A stretch of DNA of 64,000 nucleotides, from the NCBI GenBank assembly GCA_937873515.1, contig CALMYB010000017.1:62001-126000 (forward strand), read 5' to 3'. Below are positions 1-9,294 of this stretch, piece by piece. The notes under the pieces were generated by a model. The model worked only from the letters and a program-made list of their open reading frames with translations, searched no databases and was not told the origin of the DNA. A program made the translations under genes and the position numbers. Positions within the stretch are counted from its first letter, which is position 1, and the number at the start of each line of letters is the position of its first letter. Origin of the DNA: an uncultured Acidobacteriota bacterium. GTDB lineage: Bacteria > Acidobacteriota > Blastocatellia > Pyrinomonadales > Pyrinomonadaceae.

Positions 1-887
1 TTTGCGAGCCGCCAAAATCTCTCCGGGTAAACCGGGGTTGCAGGATGAAGGTTGAAACTTGCCATGATCCCGCGTTGCTGAAGGCTAACAGCCTGGTCGT
101 GCGCGCGTTGGTTGCCTTCAGGCCCGACCAGATCCTCATCGTCGTTGACCGCCGAGCAGAATATCGTCGGCACTGTAGTTAACGGCATTATTGAGTTCAC
201 GCCGAACCCGATATAGATGGCCGCCGCCTTGAAGTTCAGGTAATAAGCGGCCACCGAGGAGAACACGCCGCCGCGCGAAGTGCCTTGAGCAACGATCGGA
301 TCATTTGCCGAGATAATTCCGCGTTGCTGGAAGCTTGTGATCACTGCCTGAATATTTGTCAGGTCCGGGTTATTCGGCGGCGGCAGGAAACTCCAGAATC
401 CATTGACGCGATCCGTGCTGTCAAGAGCGATGATCCCGTATCCGGCCGCAACAGCGTCGTTCGAAAAAATGCGGCTTTCAATGCTTGAAAGAGTCGATTG
501 GGCGCTGCCGCCCGATCCATGGAAACGAAAAATGATGCCGACACGTTTCGGCGGGATATAGTAAAGGACGTCAACGCCGTTGATAGTCTCTTCGGTAAGA
601 CTCCAGGAAGGCGCCGGCTTATAAGTTGCGGTTAACGCGATATTTTTGCTCAGCGGATTTACGAAGGATGCCGCCGATGTCGGGTCCTCAACTAGCGTGG
701 TGTCGCCGATCCATCTATCGAATACCATGTTAGGGGGATTCGGATCCGCCCAAATATTCACACGTTGCTCGCGGACGCGAACAGTCGATCTGCTTCCGTT
801 CGTTACGGTCAGGTTCGTCTGTGCCGATATGGCCGCAGCAAATGTGAGGAAAAGTAGAGGCATCAATGAACGAGAACGGTACATCAT
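1..887 (-). CDS. secreted alpha/beta-hydrolase-like protein, 3' end beyond window
   Basis: The reverse strand is open from an ATG at 887 (or the adjacent ATG at 884) to the window edge, giving 295 residues with no stop. A signal peptide (residues 1-22, ending A-I-S-A) is followed by a short region with the F-D-R-W-I-G-D-T pattern seen in bacterial surface repeats (about 55-63), then a hydrolase region with an H-G-S-G-G oxyanion-type motif (123-127) and the nucleophile elbow G-T-S-R-G (Ser204). This resembles secreted esterases or polyhydroxybutyrate-depolymerase-like proteins. The acidic and histidine members of the triad cannot be placed, and the His probably lies beyond the edge. No Shine-Dalgarno is evident. 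Substrate unknown. It is divergent from the gene at 1133. Confidence 0.75.
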   Translation of the reverse strand, partial: MMYRSRSLMPLLFLTFAAAISAQTNLTVTNGSRSTVRVREQRVNIWADPNPPNMVFDRWIGDTTLVEDPTSAASFVNPLSKNIALTATYKPAPSWSLTEETINGVDVLYYIPPKRVGIIFRFHGSGGSAQSTLSSIESRIFSNDAVAAGYGIIALDSTDRVNGFWSFLPPPNNPDLTNIQAVITSFQQRGIISANDPIVAQGTSRGGVFSSVAAYYLNFKAAAIYIGFGVNSIMPLTTVPTIFCSAVNDDEDLVGPEGNQRAHDQAVSLQQRGIMASFNLHPATPVYPERFWRLA

Positions 888-1059
888 AGGAGAATTGGAC
901 GTTTTTGAGTTGTCGAAAGTCCAAATTTCGGCTGCGACGTTTAACGAGCCTCTCTCAGACGGCGTTAGGCAGATCGTGAAGGGCTCTATTTGCATCGCGG
1001 AGCGAGCGGGATGCTTAGCGAAAAAATCAGTATTTCCCCCCGAAACCTAAAAAAGGGTC

Positions 1060-1088
1060 TTAACATACGCCTTGTTTTCTAATATACT
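1060..1088 (+). promoter_or_regulatory. sigma-70-type promoter
   Basis: TTAACA (1060-1065), a 17-base spacer and TATACT (1083-1088). Each hexamer matches the consensus at 5 of 6 positions. It lies about 45 bases upstream of the gene at 1133 and points to it. Confidence 0.6.
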
Positions 1089-1132
1089 TATCTGTCTGAC
1101 AAAAGGTCACGTTAGCAGTCAACTTGCGTGGA

Positions 1133-1645
1133 ATGCAGCTACTTTTTCGCCCAAAATTCTGTGCCAACTGCGGAGAAAAGGTTGTGCGTGATGACTGGCA
1201 TATTTGGACAAGCGGTCGATTTTGCGAACTTTGCGAAACAGAGTTTCAGGGTCGCGAGATAGCATGGCGAGCGGCGTGTGTCGGTGCGGTTCTGTTGGCG
1301 GCGGCGGTAGGTTTTGCTTTTGTCGCTCCGGCGAAACCGGTCGAAACGAGACTAGTTGCCGCGGGCACGTCCCCGACGGCACCAAAGGCGCTTCTAAGCA
1401 AAACGGAATCAGCGAAACTTCCTGCAAACCAGGCCAAGGAGCAAGTAGCAGAGCGGCAAACATCTCAAGCGACCCCGACGCAAGAACAAAAGCCTGAGGT
1501 GACCGCATCGGAGCCGACATATATGTGCGGTGCCGAAACCAAGAAGGGAACGCCGTGCACCCGCAGGGTCAAGGGAAACGTTAGATGCTGGCAGCACCGC
1601 GGAATGCCCGCGATCGTGAGTGCCGAAAAATTGCGGGTAGAGTAG
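1133..1645 (+). CDS. membrane protein with zinc modules at both ends
   Basis: A 170-residue protein of unknown function. The N-terminus is a zinc ribbon (Cys10-x2-Cys13 ... Cys31-x2-Cys34), followed by one hydrophobic span (about 45-66), a low-complexity Ala/Thr/Gln linker, and a C-terminal Cys/His cluster (C-G-A-E-T-K-K-G-T-P-C ... C-W-Q-H). That last pattern resembles small zinc-binding motifs found at the ends of otherwise unrelated bacterial proteins. The ATG at 1133 is preferred; a TTG at 1124 in the same frame would add three residues, and neither has a good ribosome site. The Ser/Thr kinase follows 64 bases downstream on the same strand. Confidence 0.65.
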   Translation: MQLLFRPKFCANCGEKVVRDDWHIWTSGRFCELCETEFQGREIAWRAACVGAVLLAAAVGFAFVAPAKPVETRLVAAGTSPTAPKALLSKTESAKLPANQAKEQVAERQTSQATPTQEQKPEVTASEPTYMCGAETKKGTPCTRRVKGNVRCWQHRGMPAIVSAEKLRVE

Positions 1646-1709
1646 TTCCGTCTGATAATTTGTTGTTTAATCTTAGGTATAAGTCGGTAAGTCGCCGACC
1701 AATGACGAA

Positions 1710-3533
1710 ATGAATCCGTTGTCCCCAAATACGATGATCCAGGATCGCTACCTGGTCGTTCACTTGATCGGTAAAGGCGGAATGGGCGAGGTGTATCTTG
1801 CTGTCGATCAACGGCTCGGTAGTGCCGTCGCCTTAAAGCGGACGAGTTATGCCAGCGATCCGGCTCTTGCCGGTGCATTTGAGCGCGAAGCCAGGATACT
1901 TGCCCGCCTTCGTCATCCGGTTCTCCCTAAGGTCAGCGATCATTTTGTTGATGGCGGAAATCAATATCTGGTGATGGAGCACATCGCCGGCGACGACCTT
2001 TCTACAAGGCTTGAGGCGACCGAGAAGCCTTTCCCGGTAAGCTGGGTGATGTTCTGGGCGGACCAGTTGCTGGATGCCCTAACTTATCTGCATTCTCATC
2101 AGCCGCCGATCATCCACAGGGACATCAAACCGCAGAACCTGAAATTGACGGATGAGAACCACATAATACTTCTGGATTTCGGGCTTTCGAAGGATTCTCC
2201 GAATCAAACCCGGAGCACGTCGGGGCAGTCGTCCGGAAGCGTGTTCGGCTATACGCCGCATTTTGCCCCAATGGAGCAGATCCGCGGGACAGGTACAGAC
2301 GCGCGCAGCGACATATACTCCCTCGCGGCTACGCTCTATCAATTGCTTACGGGGATAAAACCGGCGGACTCTCTGACAAGGGCCGATGCCGTACTGAATG
2401 GAAGCCCCGATCCGGTCTTAGCTCTTAACGAGGTCAATCCGGAGATCGCGAGCACAGTTTCCGATGTCCTGATGCGTGCCCTTGAGATCACACAGGATCG
2501 GCGGTACAAGTCCGCGGCTGATATGCAGCGTGCGCTGAGGTCTGCCTATTCAGATATGAAGGATGCGATGTCGGCCCAGACCGTTATGGTGCCGACGCCT
2601 GTCGTGCCTGATGTTGCTCCGAGCGCCGAAGTTCCTCCGGTCGAGCAGACACCTCCGCTTGATGCAACTCTGCAGATGGACGCGGTTCCGCTTGAGGCCA
2701 CAATGCAGGTGGATGCAGCACCGGTCGATTCGGGGCCAAGACAGGCTGATATCAAGACGGAAGTATTTCTCGCGCATCAGATCGAGGTGCCCGAGCAGTC
2801 TGAAGGCTCGGTCAATGGCGGGCAAGGCTATCAGGCAGATGCCACCGTCCCGTTGATCGCTTACTCGCCCGAAGAAAGATCTCAGGAAGCAGAAGAAGTT
2901 CTCTCTGTGCCGGCCGAAAATGTGATGCCGTCGGCGGCGCCCGAGTTCTTCACGTCGCCCAATATTGAGGCCGACGCACCGAAACAGGAGCTCGGGGCCA
3001 CTGAATCGTTCACAGCTGAAGAGATTCCGGAGGTTGAGCCCGCGGTCGTGGAAGCGGTGCCACCTGTGCCGCCAGTTCCCGGTCCGCCCGTAAAAGCAAA
3101 AAAATCTGGGTCTAAGAAAGCTGCCGTGATGCTCCTTTTGCTCGGCGGGTTCTTTGTCGTTGTGCTTGGCGGCGGTGCTGCCGGTTGGTATTTCTGGCCG
3201 ACCATTATGGGGACGGTCGGAGGTGATGCCACTCCATCACCGACCCCGATCGTCGAGGAGAGCCCTTCGCCGACCCCAATAGAAACGCCATCTCCGACGC
3301 CGGAGTCAACACCGGACGAGTCGGCAAACGCAAATTCGAACGCGTCCGTTGACGTTTCTCCGACACCGACGCCCGCAGCTACGCCTGAGGTCTCGAATCC
3401 GGTCGATCGACCGGTCGATGTGCGGCCTCAGACAGATACGAGAAAGCGGCCGACGCGAACACCTGCGCAAAGGCGGTCTCAAACACCAAAACCCCAGAAG
3501 CCCAACGGCGGACGTACTGACATTTTGCAGTAG
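1710..3533 (+). CDS. Hanks-type Ser/Thr protein kinase, membrane-anchored
   Basis: A 607-residue transmembrane kinase that should phosphorylate Ser/Thr on cytoplasmic targets. The kinase domain covers about 14-275: Gly-rich loop G-K-G-G-M-G-E-V (21-28), ATP-binding Lys43, catalytic H-R-D (136-138) and D-F-G (156-158), so it looks active. A long acidic, Pro/Val-rich linker follows, then one membrane span (about 469-491) and an extracytoplasmic tail rich in T-P/S-P and ending in basic residues. No PASTA, TPR or other recognised sensor domain is visible outside; the tail may interact with cell wall or simply be a spacer (inference). The TPR protein at 3550 starts 16 bases after the stop and is probably cotranscribed. 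Confidence 0.93.
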   Translation: MNPLSPNTMIQDRYLVVHLIGKGGMGEVYLAVDQRLGSAVALKRTSYASDPALAGAFEREARILARLRHPVLPKVSDHFVDGGNQYLVMEHIAGDDLSTRLEATEKPFPVSWVMFWADQLLDALTYLHSHQPPIIHRDIKPQNLKLTDENHIILLDFGLSKDSPNQTRSTSGQSSGSVFGYTPHFAPMEQIRGTGTDARSDIYSLAATLYQLLTGIKPADSLTRADAVLNGSPDPVLALNEVNPEIASTVSDVLMRALEITQDRRYKSAADMQRALRSAYSDMKDAMSAQTVMVPTPVVPDVAPSAEVPPVEQTPPLDATLQMDAVPLEATMQVDAAPVDSGPRQADIKTEVFLAHQIEVPEQSEGSVNGGQGYQADATVPLIAYSPEERSQEAEEVLSVPAENVMPSAAPEFFTSPNIEADAPKQELGATESFTAEEIPEVEPAVVEAVPPVPPVPGPPVKAKKSGSKKAAVMLLLLGGFFVVVLGGGAAGWYFWPTIMGTVGGDATPSPTPIVEESPSPTPIETPSPTPESTPDESANANSNASVDVSPTPTPAATPEVSNPVDRPVDVRPQTDTRKRPTRTPAQRRSQTPKPQKPNGGRTDILQ

Positions 3534-3549
3534 CGTTTTGATTGAAATT

Positions 3550-4935
3550 ATGAAGCCCGTTCATTTAAGGAAAATCGCAGCACTTCTTTTGATAGTCATG
3601 GTCGGCTCGGTCGGGGCCGCGCTCGCTCAGTCCAAGAAGGACAGAAAACGGGCTCAAGAGCTTGTCCTCGCGGGCGACAAAGCGTTCAGGGCGAGGAACT
3701 ATCGTGACGCCACCGCAAGTTATGGACAGGCGATCTTGATCGTGCCCAACAACTCCTACGCGCATTACTGGAAAGGTGTTGCTCACTACAACCTAAAGGA
3801 AAATGCGGATGCATTGCGCGAGTTCGATATCGCTCTAAGCCAGGGCTTTAAGCCGATCGAGGTCTATCGAGTTCGTTGGTATCTGCATTACGAGGCAAAA
3901 GAGTATGAGGCAGCACTGAGCGATGTGCTAAAGGCGATAGAGATCGATCCCGACAACATTGATTTTAAGAAGGGAATGGGTGAGATCTATTACGCGCAGG
4001 GCCGGTATGCCGATTCGCTCCAGACCTTTCAGGCAATTGTCTTGAAACAGCCTAAAGATGGGGACGTTTATTACAACATTGCGCGGGCTCAAGCCGCAAT
4101 GGGAAACGCGGTCGAGCAGGGCAATGCTGCGCAGGCAGCCCTTTCGAACAACACTCGCATGATCGGCGAGTCTTATTTCCTGCTGGCCGATTCTCTCCAA
4201 AAGCAGGCAAAGTTGGACGCCGCTATCGATAACTATCAAAGGGCGATCGCTGCTAAACCGGAAAATTACCAGGCATATAAGAACCTCGCGGATGTTTACC
4301 GCAGTATGTCGAACTTTAAAGCGGCCATCGAGGTTGCGAAAAAAGCAATTTTGAAATTTCCCGACGATGGAAGCTTCTACACGGATGTATCGTGGTACTA
4401 CAGCCTGGATAACGAACCTGCTAGGGCCGCTGAAGCCGCTAGAAGCGCCACAAAGCTCCTTCCGAATCAATACCTCGGTTATACGAATCTATGCCGTGCT
4501 CTGAATGATCTCAAGGATTACAGCGGAGCGGTCGCGGCCTGCAACACCGCTCTCAAACTTAATCCCGGCGATGGTGAAACTTATTTCTATCTCGCACGTG
4601 CGTATGACCTGGCCGGCCGAAGGGCTGATGCGACCCCGCTTTATACAAAAGCAGTGGCTGGACTAGAGGATTTTGTTAAGCGCAATCCCGATTATTCGGA
4701 CGGCTACTACCTTCTTGGTAACGCCTACTACGCCGACAATCAGACGGACAAGGCCGTCGAATCGTACAAGAAGGTGATCAGCCTGAATCCGGGATTCTCG
4801 AGGGCAAGGTTCAATCTTGGAATGGTGTACCTTCAAAAGAAAGACAAAGCATCCGCGATGGAGCAGTATTCCGCTCTTCTTCCGATCGATCCGGCGTTGG
4901 CCGGACGGCTAAAGGCAGAGATCGACAAATCGTAG
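3550..4935 (+). CDS. exported TPR-repeat protein
   Basis: A 461-residue protein with a signal peptide (1-26, ending A-L-A before Gln) and tetratricopeptide repeats over nearly all of the rest, for example the units with Y-x2-A-x3-Y and N-P-x-x-S-x-A motifs. TPR arrays mediate protein-protein contacts, so a periplasmic scaffold role is likely. The frame is open further upstream to 3349, but that overlaps the kinase gene; the ATG at 3550 yields a clean signal peptide and is chosen. It follows the kinase by 16 bases, which suggests a shared operon. It converges with the anti-sigma gene, with only one base between the stops. Confidence 0.88.
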   Translation: MKPVHLRKIAALLLIVMVGSVGAALAQSKKDRKRAQELVLAGDKAFRARNYRDATASYGQAILIVPNNSYAHYWKGVAHYNLKENADALREFDIALSQGFKPIEVYRVRWYLHYEAKEYEAALSDVLKAIEIDPDNIDFKKGMGEIYYAQGRYADSLQTFQAIVLKQPKDGDVYYNIARAQAAMGNAVEQGNAAQAALSNNTRMIGESYFLLADSLQKQAKLDAAIDNYQRAIAAKPENYQAYKNLADVYRSMSNFKAAIEVAKKAILKFPDDGSFYTDVSWYYSLDNEPARAAEAARSATKLLPNQYLGYTNLCRALNDLKDYSGAVAACNTALKLNPGDGETYFYLARAYDLAGRRADATPLYTKAVAGLEDFVKRNPDYSDGYYLLGNAYYADNQTDKAVESYKKVISLNPGFSRARFNLGMVYLQKKDKASAMEQYSALLPIDPALAGRLKAEIDKS

Positions 4936-4936
4936 G

Positions 4937-5737
4937 TCAGTTGCGGGATCTTTTGTTCGGCGAGACTACCACGTTCTGGATCTTTAGCACGACCTGTACG
5001 TCATTTCCGCGGCCATCCAGTTTCGCCGGGACGAAGGGCGTCGATGAGAGATGATCTTGGAAGGCATGCTCAAGGTCCTCAACCGCCTGCGGATCACTTG
5101 CCGGCTCTACGACGTCCGTGATCTGAGCCAACCCGTTGCCAAAGACCCGGGCAACGACAACCATCTCATCATTCTTAAGATTAGATCCCGAAAGGCCTCT
5201 TGTCATTGCGACTAGAGCTCCCTGCGGGTTGATGCTGGGTGATTCCGCGGAATACGCCAGCCGCTGATTTGCGAAATCGGCGGCAGAGACCGAATCTCGA
5301 GGGTTTGCAGATCGCCCAAAGGTACCCACGTTCGGCCGCGGTGCATTGGCCACTATAGAACTGTTCTCACCGAGGACGCCGGAAAGCAGGTAACTGAATA
5401 GGGCAAAGCCCACAAGAATGCTCGCCAACGAACTTCCAACGAGCGGCAAAAGGTTCTGCCGCCAGGCAAATCCGTTGAGCTTAGGGAATGAGAACATCGC
5501 CGGCCGTGCGGCAGCGATGGCCCAGTCTTTCAGGCCTTCACGCAATGCCGCAGGCATTTTTGCCCTCGAGAGTGATCGAAGGGCCGACCGCATTTCTCTA
5601 TATTCAAAGAGTTCCTGCCGGCAGATCGGGCAGATCGCGAGGTGTTCTTGCAGAGCGTTCTCAAACTCACGGGACAAACATCCATCGCCGTAAAGCGATA
5701 TGTCTGACCGAATATCGCTGCATTTTAATACGCTCAT
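4937..5737 (-). CDS. zinc-finger anti-sigma factor, membrane-anchored
   Basis: A 266-residue protein. The N-terminus carries the zinc-binding anti-sigma signature His32-x3-Cys36-x2-Cys39 (H-L-A-I-C-P-I-C), preceded by C6 and C20. One membrane span lies at about 97-121, and the remainder is a periplasmic domain with no recognised fold. The family binds its cognate ECF sigma factor and holds it at the membrane until an envelope signal arrives. It lies downstream of the ECF sigma gene on the same strand, which supports pairing, although a 308-base gap separates the two, larger than usual for such pairs. Confidence 0.85.
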   Translation of the reverse strand: MSVLKCSDIRSDISLYGDGCLSREFENALQEHLAICPICRQELFEYREMRSALRSLSRAKMPAALREGLKDWAIAAARPAMFSFPKLNGFAWRQNLLPLVGSSLASILVGFALFSYLLSGVLGENSSIVANAPRPNVGTFGRSANPRDSVSAADFANQRLAYSAESPSINPQGALVAMTRGLSGSNLKNDEMVVVARVFGNGLAQITDVVEPASDPQAVEDLEHAFQDHLSSTPFVPAKLDGRGNDVQVVLKIQNVVVSPNKRSRN

Positions 5738-6045
5738 CGTCTAAACCTTCATATCAGACAAATGGCAGACTGACCCCGGTTGGCGTTCACGCTGAACGAC
5801 AACACGAACCCGGCAGAGGCCGCGGTTTCTATTCCCGCTTGAGAAGCTTTCAGGACATCATGTCGGTAGGGAAGCAAAATCGATTGTTGCTGGTCGATCA
5901 ATGTCCCCGCCGTCTTGCTCCTTCGGCTCCGTTGGCGGAAATAAAGACTCGTTCCATCGGACTCGTTTTTTTTGACCTCGTTCGTTGGCACCGATCGTTG
6001 TGTACAAAAAATAAACCCGGGGTGAGTCTGCCATTTTCCTGATTA
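5738..6045. other. gap between sigma and anti-sigma genes
   Basis: 308 bases with no convincing gene. A reverse-strand frame (5749-5991, GTG start) could encode 80 residues but has no recognisable domain, no ribosome site and mixed composition. The gap could hold a separate promoter for the anti-sigma gene. Confidence 0.4.
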
Positions 6046-6702
6046 TCAAAAATCCTTTAACTTGCTCCGAAGCTCTTCTCGAGCACGGGCTATGCGCGAC
6101 TTCAAGGTTCCCATATTGATATCGAGGGCAGCGGCGCACTCCGCATATGTCAAACCTTCGATATCAGCCAGCACGATCGCTTCTCGATATATTGGCTTCA
6201 GCATAGAAAGGGCGCCTAGCAGGGCCGCTTCTCGTTCCCGTCCTAGGGTATCGGCTTCCGGGCTCGATGCACTGCCGATGATCGTGTCCCCAAGTGTGAT
6301 TCCCGTTTCGCCTATCGGTTCATCCAGCGACATCGTATTTTCACGGCGTCGTCTTCTCCACCATCTTGCTCGGTTGCGAGACTGATTGATCGCGATCCGG
6401 ATGAGCCACGTCTTCAGGCTTGCGTCTCCGCGGAACCCTGAGATGCTCCGAAATGCTCGAAGGAACGTCTCCTGCGTAAGGTCCGCCGCCTCCTCGCGGT
6501 CCGCGGATAACCTGAACGCAACTGCATAGATCGGACCGGAGAATCGTTCGACCAGCGTCTCGAACGCGGCCGCATCATTCGCCTTAAGCTTGTCAATAAA
6601 GCCGTTCTCGGAATGGCAGTTGTCGTGATCTGAGGCAGAAATGGCGCGGACCAACTCTTCGTCGCCAAAGGTTGTTGCCTTGCTGAAGAACATTCCGCTC
6701 AT
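6046..6702 (-). CDS. ECF RNA polymerase sigma factor (RpoE-like)
   Basis: A 218-residue sigma-70 family factor of the extracytoplasmic-function group. Region 2 contains F-E-T-L-V-E-R-F and D-L-T-Q-E-T-F-L-R-A-F followed by the promoter-melting part; region 4 contains the helix-turn-helix G-L-T-Y-A-E-C-A-A-A-L with G-T-L-K-S-R-I-A-R-A-R. Linker and length fit RpoE-like factors. The frame extends upstream to a GTG at 6798, but the ATG at 6702 is preceded by GAGG (close spacing) and is preferred; the ATG at 6693 is another option. It is probably controlled by the anti-sigma factor downstream. Confidence 0.9.
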   Translation of the reverse strand: MSGMFFSKATTFGDEELVRAISASDHDNCHSENGFIDKLKANDAAAFETLVERFSGPIYAVAFRLSADREEAADLTQETFLRAFRSISGFRGDASLKTWLIRIAINQSRNRARWWRRRRRENTMSLDEPIGETGITLGDTIIGSASSPEADTLGREREAALLGALSMLKPIYREAIVLADIEGLTYAECAAALDINMGTLKSRIARAREELRSKLKDF

Positions 6703-6960
6703 TTTCCTCAAGTCGAAAGAGCCATTTCCTGCAAACGAATATGCGCGATTTCCAGCATATTCGATCACTTTGACACCGCCGGCCCAATATTGTTCCACAA
6801 ACGAGTGAAAAAAAGTTTTCGGTGTCTCACGCCTGCATTTTCCTGTGCTTATTTGCTCTTCTCTGCAATTTGAGCTAAATTAACACTTTTGAAAAACGCC
6901 CGTTAAAGGCAATTATACAACGAACGAGCAAGATCGAATTGCAGTTTTTTTTCATAGAGC

Positions 6961-7803
6961 ATGGCAAAGAAGAAAAGACGTTTTGGCCCGGTTGAAGGGG
7001 CTGATGATCAACCGAAAGATGTGACGTACGAAGACCGGTTCCAAAAGACGGTCGGCCGCGGCGTCGAAGGTTTGGGCAAGGCTGTCGAGGGCCGAGGACG
7101 AACGATCCTATACATCATCGGGGCACTCGTCGTGGTCGGGATAATTGTTTTCGTGATCGCTTCTTGGTCACGCCGCTCGGGTGCGGAGGCTCAAACTGCT
7201 CTTGGACAGGCCATTGAGATCGCCGAAGCCCGTGTTACAAGCGTGCCGATGCCGGCCGGCTCGACCGAAAAGACCTTCAAGACGGAGAAGGATCGCGCCG
7301 ATGCTGCTATCGCGGCGTTTCAAAAGGTCGTCGATATGGGCAGCGGAGCGGTCGCAGAAAAGGCGAAGTACTTTATCGCGATGAACAAGCTTTCGACCGA
7401 CCGTCCGGGCGGGATCTCAGATCTTGAGGCTTTGTCGCAAGGGTCGTCCGACACGGCGTATCTGGCGAAATTCGCGCTTGCTCAGGTCCGAACAGATGAC
7501 GGCCAGTTCGATCAGGCCGCGAAATTGTACGAAGAACTTGCGGGCGTCGATAATCCCGTACTGTCGAAGGAAACGATCAATTTTGATCTTGCCGGCGTCT
7601 ATCAGAAGCAAAATAAGACGAAAGAAGCCGCCGATCTCTATTATAATATCGTCAAGGCCGCAAGCGAGGCGAAGAACGCAGACGGTGAGCCTGCAGCTCA
7701 GACAGAGACGGCACGCACCGCTCGCGAGAAACTGACGGAGATCGCTCCGGAGCGTGCAAAAGAGATCGCCGAGCCCGAGGCTGCCAATCCTTTTGGCGGC
7801 TAA
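6961..7803 (+). CDS. membrane-anchored TPR protein, YfgM-like
   Basis: A 280-residue protein with a basic cytoplasmic start (K-K-K-R-R), one membrane span (about 48-70) and an extracytoplasmic region of degenerate TPR repeats ending in an Ala/Glu-rich tail. This plan resembles the YfgM/TPR_21 family, single-span periplasmic TPR proteins that act with the Sec translocon and chaperones in Gram-negatives. Whether that role applies here is uncertain, because sequence similarity by eye is weak. It is divergent from the sigma gene, and the next gene on the same strand starts 75 bases downstream. Confidence 0.7.
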   Translation: MAKKKRRFGPVEGADDQPKDVTYEDRFQKTVGRGVEGLGKAVEGRGRTILYIIGALVVVGIIVFVIASWSRRSGAEAQTALGQAIEIAEARVTSVPMPAGSTEKTFKTEKDRADAAIAAFQKVVDMGSGAVAEKAKYFIAMNKLSTDRPGGISDLEALSQGSSDTAYLAKFALAQVRTDDGQFDQAAKLYEELAGVDNPVLSKETINFDLAGVYQKQNKTKEAADLYYNIVKAASEAKNADGEPAAQTETARTAREKLTEIAPERAKEIAEPEAANPFGG

Positions 7804-7878
7804 GATCGACCGAGTGTGTTAGGTCCGGCCTTTTTCCTTTCGCCGGTCTGCTCTTGCCGTACTCTCACTTTCTGAGCC

Positions 7879-9285
7879 ATGAGAGAAACCGTACCAGCAC
7901 CGAATGAACTTTGTGAGGAAGCGAAGCTTTCTGAGGCCGTTGGCGTGCGGGCGCCATTCAATTCTTACATAACTGCCTTTCTACTTGGTTCGTATGCGTG
8001 CGCACTACTCTTCTATGCAGAGTACGTGATCGCCGGTCTCGTTGCCTTCATCTTCTCGTGGGTGGTCGTACCTTTCCTCGCGGCATCCGATCACATCGTT
8101 TTTAACGGCAAGCGTATCTCTCGAACCGGCATCGTTCCGGTTCTCTGGGCAAGATTTAACTCGAATCGGAATTCTCTTAGGATCAGCGATATCGAACAGG
8201 TAGATACGCAGGCGATCCGCGTCCTGCGTCGAGGAAATCGCGTTCATTATCGTTATCGAACAGCGATCCGCGGCCGAGGCGTCGCATTTGCATTTACCTC
8301 GCATGGGGAGAATTTCCGTCGCCTCATCGGACAGCTTTTGCCGCGGCTGAGCGAAGACGTTCTCGATGCCAGGTCGCTCGACCTGCGTTCGTATCCATTA
8401 GATCCTAAAGAAGTGCTGATGAAGGCTTCGTTTGCAGGGATCCCGAGCGCGGATGTACTGAGGGAAACCGTTATGACGCGTCCCTCAAAGATGCGCGGCA
8501 AGGTCGAGATCGAATTGGATATCTCAGGTGACGGCGAGAATCGAGCCCGATATTTGGCCGACCTTGGCAACGAGCTTCGGCTTTCGGGACATTTGGTGAG
8601 GGCCTTGGAGTGTTTTCGCCGAGCCCTTTTGATCCAACGGCGAGATGGGCGCTTGATCTATGATTTTTCGCGGTGCCTTCATTCGCTCGCTGCCACAGAA
8701 CGCAGCCATAAGCTTGCGCGGCGGTCGGTGGCAGCTTTAAAGCTTGCAGAACGTTACTCAGCGGGTGATGCCGGACTTCTTGCTCGTATTGGAGAAGCAT
8801 TTGCACAGATAGGCGATTGGCGGAGTGCGGAGAACGCCTTCGGTCGGGCAGTAGGAGCAGGTGGTGATACCTTCCTTGCTTCTCGAGGCCTCGCTGAAGC
8901 AGCGTTGCGTGAAGGCAAGATAGCTCATGTGATCCACAGGTTCGCCGCCGCTGCTAACACGACACTGTCTCCGGCACTTCGACGTTGGTCCCTCGATGAG
9001 GCGAGCTACTACAGCAACCTGAATTCTGACGAAACCTATATGGAGATGGAGGTTGGCCGCGTGAACCTGCTTGGGTCGCTTCAACGCACGCGGCGGACAC
9101 TCCTTCGTATATCTTCGTTCGGCTTTTTTGTTGTTGCCGTGGGTGTCACCGGGGCGGACAACGATATTACGAATATCGGACTGGCCGTAGCGACGTTGGC
9201 ACTTGCCGTTTGGCTTGGCCTTAGGTTCTCTTCCGGCCTAATGGCGGAACGCATCGCATACGACGACGTCGCAAGCGAAGATTAA
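7879..9285 (+). CDS. integral membrane protein with TPR region
   Basis: A 468-residue protein of unknown function. Two hydrophobic spans (about 28-70) are followed by a PH-like stretch (S-D-H-I-V-F-N-G-K-R-I-S-R-T-G-I, then R-I-S-D-I-E-Q-V) resembling bacterial membrane PH domains. TPR-like helices occupy about 215-385 and two further spans lie near the C-terminus (about 412-450). The layout suggests a cytoplasmic TPR platform held at the membrane. No catalytic motif seen. It converges with the ATP-grasp gene. Confidence 0.65.
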   Translation: MRETVPAPNELCEEAKLSEAVGVRAPFNSYITAFLLGSYACALLFYAEYVIAGLVAFIFSWVVVPFLAASDHIVFNGKRISRTGIVPVLWARFNSNRNSLRISDIEQVDTQAIRVLRRGNRVHYRYRTAIRGRGVAFAFTSHGENFRRLIGQLLPRLSEDVLDARSLDLRSYPLDPKEVLMKASFAGIPSADVLRETVMTRPSKMRGKVEIELDISGDGENRARYLADLGNELRLSGHLVRALECFRRALLIQRRDGRLIYDFSRCLHSLAATERSHKLARRSVAALKLAERYSAGDAGLLARIGEAFAQIGDWRSAENAFGRAVGAGGDTFLASRGLAEAALREGKIAHVIHRFAAAANTTLSPALRRWSLDEASYYSNLNSDETYMEMEVGRVNLLGSLQRTRRTLLRISSFGFFVVAVGVTGADNDITNIGLAVATLALAVWLGLRFSSGLMAERIAYDDVASED

Positions 9286-9294
9286 GGGCCTAGC

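Noticed and set aside
5749-5991. Possible 80-residue gene in the sigma/anti-sigma gap
   Set aside because: GTG start with no ribosome site, no recognisable motif and mixed composition; recorded only as a gap.
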